Origin: Spirochaetales bacterium Spiro_07
GTDB lineage: Bacteria; Spirochaetota; Spirochaetia; Treponematales; Treponemataceae
Assembly (NCBI GenBank): GCA_001603145.1
Contig: LVBI01000020.1
Location: 1 to 32,169, forward strand
DNA: 32,169 nt
Direction: 5' to 3'
Shown here in pieces: positions 29,146-32,169 of the stretch (position 1 is its first letter; each line of letters begins with the position of its first letter). The notes beneath the pieces were generated by a model. That model was not told the origin of the DNA. It saw only the letters and a program-made list of their open reading frames with translations, and did not search any database. The position numbers were made by a program, and so were the translations under genes.

Positions 29146-31416
29146 TTAGCAGCCGGGGTGCGTTCTTCTGATATATTCAAAAGCTTCCGTGCGGGCCACG
29201 TTCATTATGGCGGCATCGCGCACAGGGTCGGCGATTGACAGCGTAAGATAGCCAGACTGCTGAACGCCGAGCACCTCGCCCGGTCCGCGCAACCGCAAGT
29301 CTTCTTCTGCGATGAAGAAGCCGTCTGTGCTTTCGTAAAGCGCCTTGAGCCGCGCCTTGCCGTCTTCGGTCAGTTTTGCAGAATAAATCAAGAAACAATG
29401 AGACTGAAATTTGCCCCGCCCTACGCGGCCACGCAGCTGGTGCAGCGCCGCAAGCCCGAATCTTTCGGCATGTTCAATGACCATGCAAGTTGCATTCGGC
29501 ACGTCTACACCAACTTCGACAACGCTTGTTGCAACAAGAATCTGAATCTTGTTTGCATTGAACTGCGCCATTATTTCGCGCTGCTCGTTTTCTTCGATTT
29601 TGGAATGAATGAGCGCAACCTTATATTCCGGAAAAATCTTTTTTGAGAGAAACTCGTACATCTGCTCGGCTGATTTCAAGCCAGTGCTGCCACGCTCTTC
29701 GTCAGTTTCGCCTTGCTCTATTAGCGGATAAACAAAATAAGCCTGTCTGCCTTGCTGCAGCTCGGCGCGCACAAAGCGGTAAACGTTTTCTTCGCTGCCT
29801 TGCTTTGTAAGGTGTGTCTTTATAGGCAAACGCCCAAGTGGCATGGATTTTATCACAGAAACGTCGAGGTCGCCGAAAACAGACAAAGCAAGCGTCTGCG
29901 GAATCGGTGTTGCAGACATCATCAGAAGGTTCGGCGTAATGTAAGCGGTTGATTCAGCAGATGCACCGCCAGCCGAATCTGCATAAGGTTTTGCAATCGT
30001 GTCCGCAGCGCGGCGGCCTTTTTCAAGAATCGCATTTCGCTGCAAGACGCCGAAACGATGCTGCTCATCAATCACGGCAAGCCGCAAGTCTTTGTACTGC
30101 ACATTATGCGAGAACAAAGCGTGTGTTCCGATTACAAGCTGAATGTTTCCGTTCTTCAGCTCTGTCAAAAGCTTGTTTCTTCCAGAAGCCTTTAAGTTGC
30201 CGGTCAAAAACGCAAGCGAAACATCAGCACATTGCAGAAGCTTTGCAGCGTTTTCAGCATGCTGCCTTGCAAGCAGTTCTGTCGGCGCAAGCATTGCGCA
30301 CTGGCCGCCATAGTCTATGACGCGCAAGCAAGCAAAAAATGCCGCAAGCGTCTTGCCCGAACCGACATCGCCTTGAAGCAGCCGCGCCATTGCATACGGC
30401 TTTTTCAAATCATAAGACATGTCTATGTCGGCATTCATTTCGGCTATAACTTTTTTCTGGTCTATCGTAAGCTCAAATTTCAGGGTCTCAAGAAGCTTTT
30501 TCTGGCGCGGCGAAAGATTGTCTAAAAAGCACGCCTCAATCGTAGATTTTGCGATAGCAGAGTCAGGCGCGCCGCCTGAATTTTCTCTTGTTGCAGAAGC
30601 TTCTTCGATAATTGCAGAAGACGATGCAAAAATCGAATCATCGGGCAGCTTGCCGCGGTGCGCAAGAGAGCGAAGCCCAATCTGAATTTGAAACTGATAA
30701 AGCTCTTCAAAAATCAGCGTGGTGCGCGCGCGTTCAGCTTCTTGCATTGTCTTTGGTGAATGCATTGCGACGATGCATTCAGGCTTGTGCATAAGCTTAT
30801 GCTTTGCGATTATCTCTTCTGGAATTTCATCTGAAATGCCTTTAGCGTATTCTTTTATGGCGCGTGCAACCGCCTTGCGCACGGCAGTCTGGCTAAGCCC
30901 GGCCGTCAAAGGATAAACCGCAAGAATTTTCTTTGTGCTGAAATATTCGGAATATTTTTCAGCTGAATTCGTTCTTGCAAAGCTGCTCTCAAGCTCGGCG
31001 GCTGTTTCTGACGGCACAGGTTCTGCTTCAAAAGCTGATGACTGAATGTTGCCGTAGCGCATGCTGAAAGTGCCGTTCACGCGCACAGAAAAGCCGATTG
31101 CAAGCTGCTTTTCAAGAAAAGGCCTGTTGAAGCACACAAGCTCGGCGCGTGCAGAAAAATCTTCGATTATCACTTTTAGCGTGCGCATATTGCCGTAGCC
31201 GAACCATTCGTGCGCCACAACCTTTGCGACAGTGTTCACCTTGCCGTGCTGAAAATCCCGCAAAGGCACAAGCTTGGTGCGGTCGTCAAAGCTGCGCGGC
31301 CAATAGCTCAACAAATCGCCGACAGTGAAAATATTCAGATGAGAAAAAAGCTTTGCAGTTGACTCGCCTACACCATGAATCGAAGTGACAGGAACAGAAA
31401 TTTCACGCAGTTTCAT
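29146..31416 (-). CDS. recG: ATP-dependent DNA helicase RecG
   Basis: This 756-residue RecG remodels stalled forks and branched DNA. The wedge/OB domain occupies about 50-135. Helicase motifs are Walker A GDVGSGKT at 349-356, motif Ia LAPTELLARQH, DEQHRFG at 450-456, motif III MSATPIPQTL at 500-509, then ATSVVEVGVDVPNA and QLRGRVGRG, with the RecG C-terminal wedge-contacting tail. It is longer than usual: Ala/Ser-rich insertions lie near 265-290 and 469-494, the second between the DEQH box and SAT motif. The start ATG at 31416 gives the family's usual opening (RelA/RuvA-like SIHGVGE), but no strong Shine-Dalgarno sequence is visible. Confidence 0.96.
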   Translation of the reverse strand: MKLREISVPVTSIHGVGESTAKLFSHLNIFTVGDLLSYWPRSFDDRTKLVPLRDFQHGKVNTVAKVVAHEWFGYGNMRTLKVIIEDFSARAELVCFNRPFLEKQLAIGFSVRVNGTFSMRYGNIQSSAFEAEPVPSETAAELESSFARTNSAEKYSEYFSTKKILAVYPLTAGLSQTAVRKAVARAIKEYAKGISDEIPEEIIAKHKLMHKPECIVAMHSPKTMQEAERARTTLIFEELYQFQIQIGLRSLAHRGKLPDDSIFASSSAIIEEASATRENSGGAPDSAIAKSTIEACFLDNLSPRQKKLLETLKFELTIDQKKVIAEMNADIDMSYDLKKPYAMARLLQGDVGSGKTLAAFFACLRVIDYGGQCAMLAPTELLARQHAENAAKLLQCADVSLAFLTGNLKASGRNKLLTELKNGNIQLVIGTHALFSHNVQYKDLRLAVIDEQHRFGVLQRNAILEKGRRAADTIAKPYADSAGGASAESTAYITPNLLMMSATPIPQTLALSVFGDLDVSVIKSMPLGRLPIKTHLTKQGSEENVYRFVRAELQQGRQAYFVYPLIEQGETDEERGSTGLKSAEQMYEFLSKKIFPEYKVALIHSKIEENEQREIMAQFNANKIQILVATSVVEVGVDVPNATCMVIEHAERFGLAALHQLRGRVGRGKFQSHCFLIYSAKLTEDGKARLKALYESTDGFFIAEEDLRLRGPGEVLGVQQSGYLTLSIADPVRDAAIMNVARTEAFEYIRRTHPGC

Positions 31417-31491
31417 TTTTTCAAAGCAGCTTTCTGCAAACCTCCTGTCTATTCTTTTAAAGCATTCAAGACCATTCTAAATATGCTTGAG

Positions 31492-31514
31492 ATTGCCGTG
31501 TCGAGCACGGCAAT
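31492..31514. repeat. REP-like hairpin between yggT and recG
   Basis: ATTGCCGTG and CACGGCAAT form a perfect 9-bp stem with the loop TCGAG, followed by GACA. On the minus strand this starts TGTCATTGCCGTG, again with a GTCAT edge. It sits in the 150-base gap between two minus-strand genes and has no U-tract, so a dispersed repeat is more likely than a terminator. Confidence 0.6.
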
Positions 31515-31566
31515 GACACTTTCAGCAAATACGTCAACAGCATGACAACACATAATCAGTGTTTTT

Positions 31567-32157
31567 CTAAAACGGCAGTTTGATAAAAAAAGTAGCTATT
31601 GCGCCAAAGATTATCTCAAGAACAATGTGAGATATAATAAGCGCGACAAGAGCCACAATGAGCACAGTCTGATATTTTATGTATTTGTGCGGAAAAACCA
31701 TGTTCGTAAGCCTGTACGCAACAGGCGAAATCATGTTGTCAAGCTGGCTCCAAATACCAGAAGACGAATCTTTATCAAAAATGCTGACGATAAGCCTGAT
31801 AAAAATCACGATAATCAGCACGACAAGCACCGCATGAATTACAGACCAGCACAAGCTGATAACCGAACCAATCAGCACACCGATAGACACGCGCTGGCTT
31901 GTAACAATGCTCTGCAAAATCGAAGAAATAATTACAAGCACGCCGATTGCGAGTATCGGCGTAAAATCGAGCGGACCAGTTCTAAGAAAACGCGCTTTCT
32001 TAAAAAGATTCAAATACGGGTCACAAATTTCAGCAAGAATCTTTCCGAATTTTGAATATTCCAAAGACGGAATCCACGTTAAAATTACGCGGATAAACAA
32101 AATCAATGTATACAACGAAATAAGAAGAGAAACGACTCTTAAAATGTTAATGAACAT
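31567..32157 (-). CDS. YggT-family membrane protein
   Basis: This 196-residue protein has two YggT repeats. The first covers about 1-85 (LFIRVILTWIPSLEYSKFG, ICDPYLNLFKKARF, GPLDFTPILAIGVL); the second covers about 105-190 (FIRLIVSIFDKDSSS, WSQLDNMISPVAYRLTNMV). Four to five membrane segments are predicted. YggT proteins are linked to membrane homeostasis and cell division in several bacteria, but their biochemical role is unknown. AGGTAGG precedes the ATG, which lies only 12 bases from the window edge. It is upstream of recG, 150 bases apart. Confidence 0.9.
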   Translation of the reverse strand: MFINILRVVSLLISLYTLILFIRVILTWIPSLEYSKFGKILAEICDPYLNLFKKARFLRTGPLDFTPILAIGVLVIISSILQSIVTSQRVSIGVLIGSVISLCWSVIHAVLVVLIIVIFIRLIVSIFDKDSSSGIWSQLDNMISPVAYRLTNMVFPHKYIKYQTVLIVALVALIISHIVLEIIFGAIATFFIKLPF

Positions 32158-32169
32158 GAAAACCTACCT

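Noticed and set aside
31427..31566. Possible terminator between yggT and recG
   Set aside because: The hairpin there is perfect but has no U-tract on either strand, and its form fits the REP-like repeats better.

Overview
The window looks like chromosomal housekeeping DNA from a spirochaete, most likely a Treponema-type organism. The pointers are a moderate G+C content, a didermic exported proteome (outer-membrane-barrel, lipoprotein and LysM genes), a Maf/DUF115-type flagellin-glycosylation-like protein, two YggT repeats in one protein, a short four-domain S1 protein, an EF-G paralogue, and a short sigma-70-family factor behind a sigma-54 promoter. The genus is an inference from family content; there is no rRNA or tRNA gene in the window to confirm it. 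I found 28 protein-coding genes and no tRNA, rRNA, CRISPR array, insertion sequence or phage gene.

Layout. 1-5.4 kb: a REP-like inverted pair, a LacI-family regulator (-), divergent nfo plus a GNAT_C-type gene (+), then a minus-strand run of methyltransferase, YhhN/lysoplasmalogenase and DUF1848. 5.4-8.7 kb: a minus-strand exported pair (SLH-like small protein plus putative outer-membrane barrel) and an S1-domain RNA-binding protein. 8.8-14.5 kb: SLC13/ArsB-type permease, small unknown, DUF2259 protein, a multi-spanning membrane protein, a degenerate HD-GYP protein and a two-TM helical-repeat protein. 14.6-24.4 kb, all minus: thrH, a Maf-like protein and a PpiD/SurA-like chaperone in one operon; a sugar nucleotidyltransferase; deoD; a LysM lipoprotein with three near-identical helical repeats; an EF-G-like GTPase. 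24.6-32.2 kb: coiled-coil protein, PHP phosphoesterase, lamin-tail lipoprotein (-), sigma factor (+), recG (-) and a YggT protein (-).

The most notable regulatory signal is at 28074-28090. A full consensus sigma-54 (-24/-12) promoter, with GG and GC exactly 10 bases apart, lies 65 bp upstream of a 288-residue RpoD/RpoS-type sigma factor gene that lacks a long N-terminal region. A set of nested inverted repeats lies 80-190 bp upstream, where enhancer sites or a structured RNA could sit, and a hairpin abuts the Shine-Dalgarno sequence. This is the same logic as the RpoN-RpoS cascade of Borrelia, in a different spirochaete background. Other points of interest are two (possibly three) genes whose promoter geometry predicts leaderless mRNA, matching TATCGAT palindromes near lacI and upstream of the outer-membrane operon, an HD-GYP protein that has lost several metal ligands, and three hairpins of different sequence that share a GTCAT edge and look like members of one REP-like superfamily.
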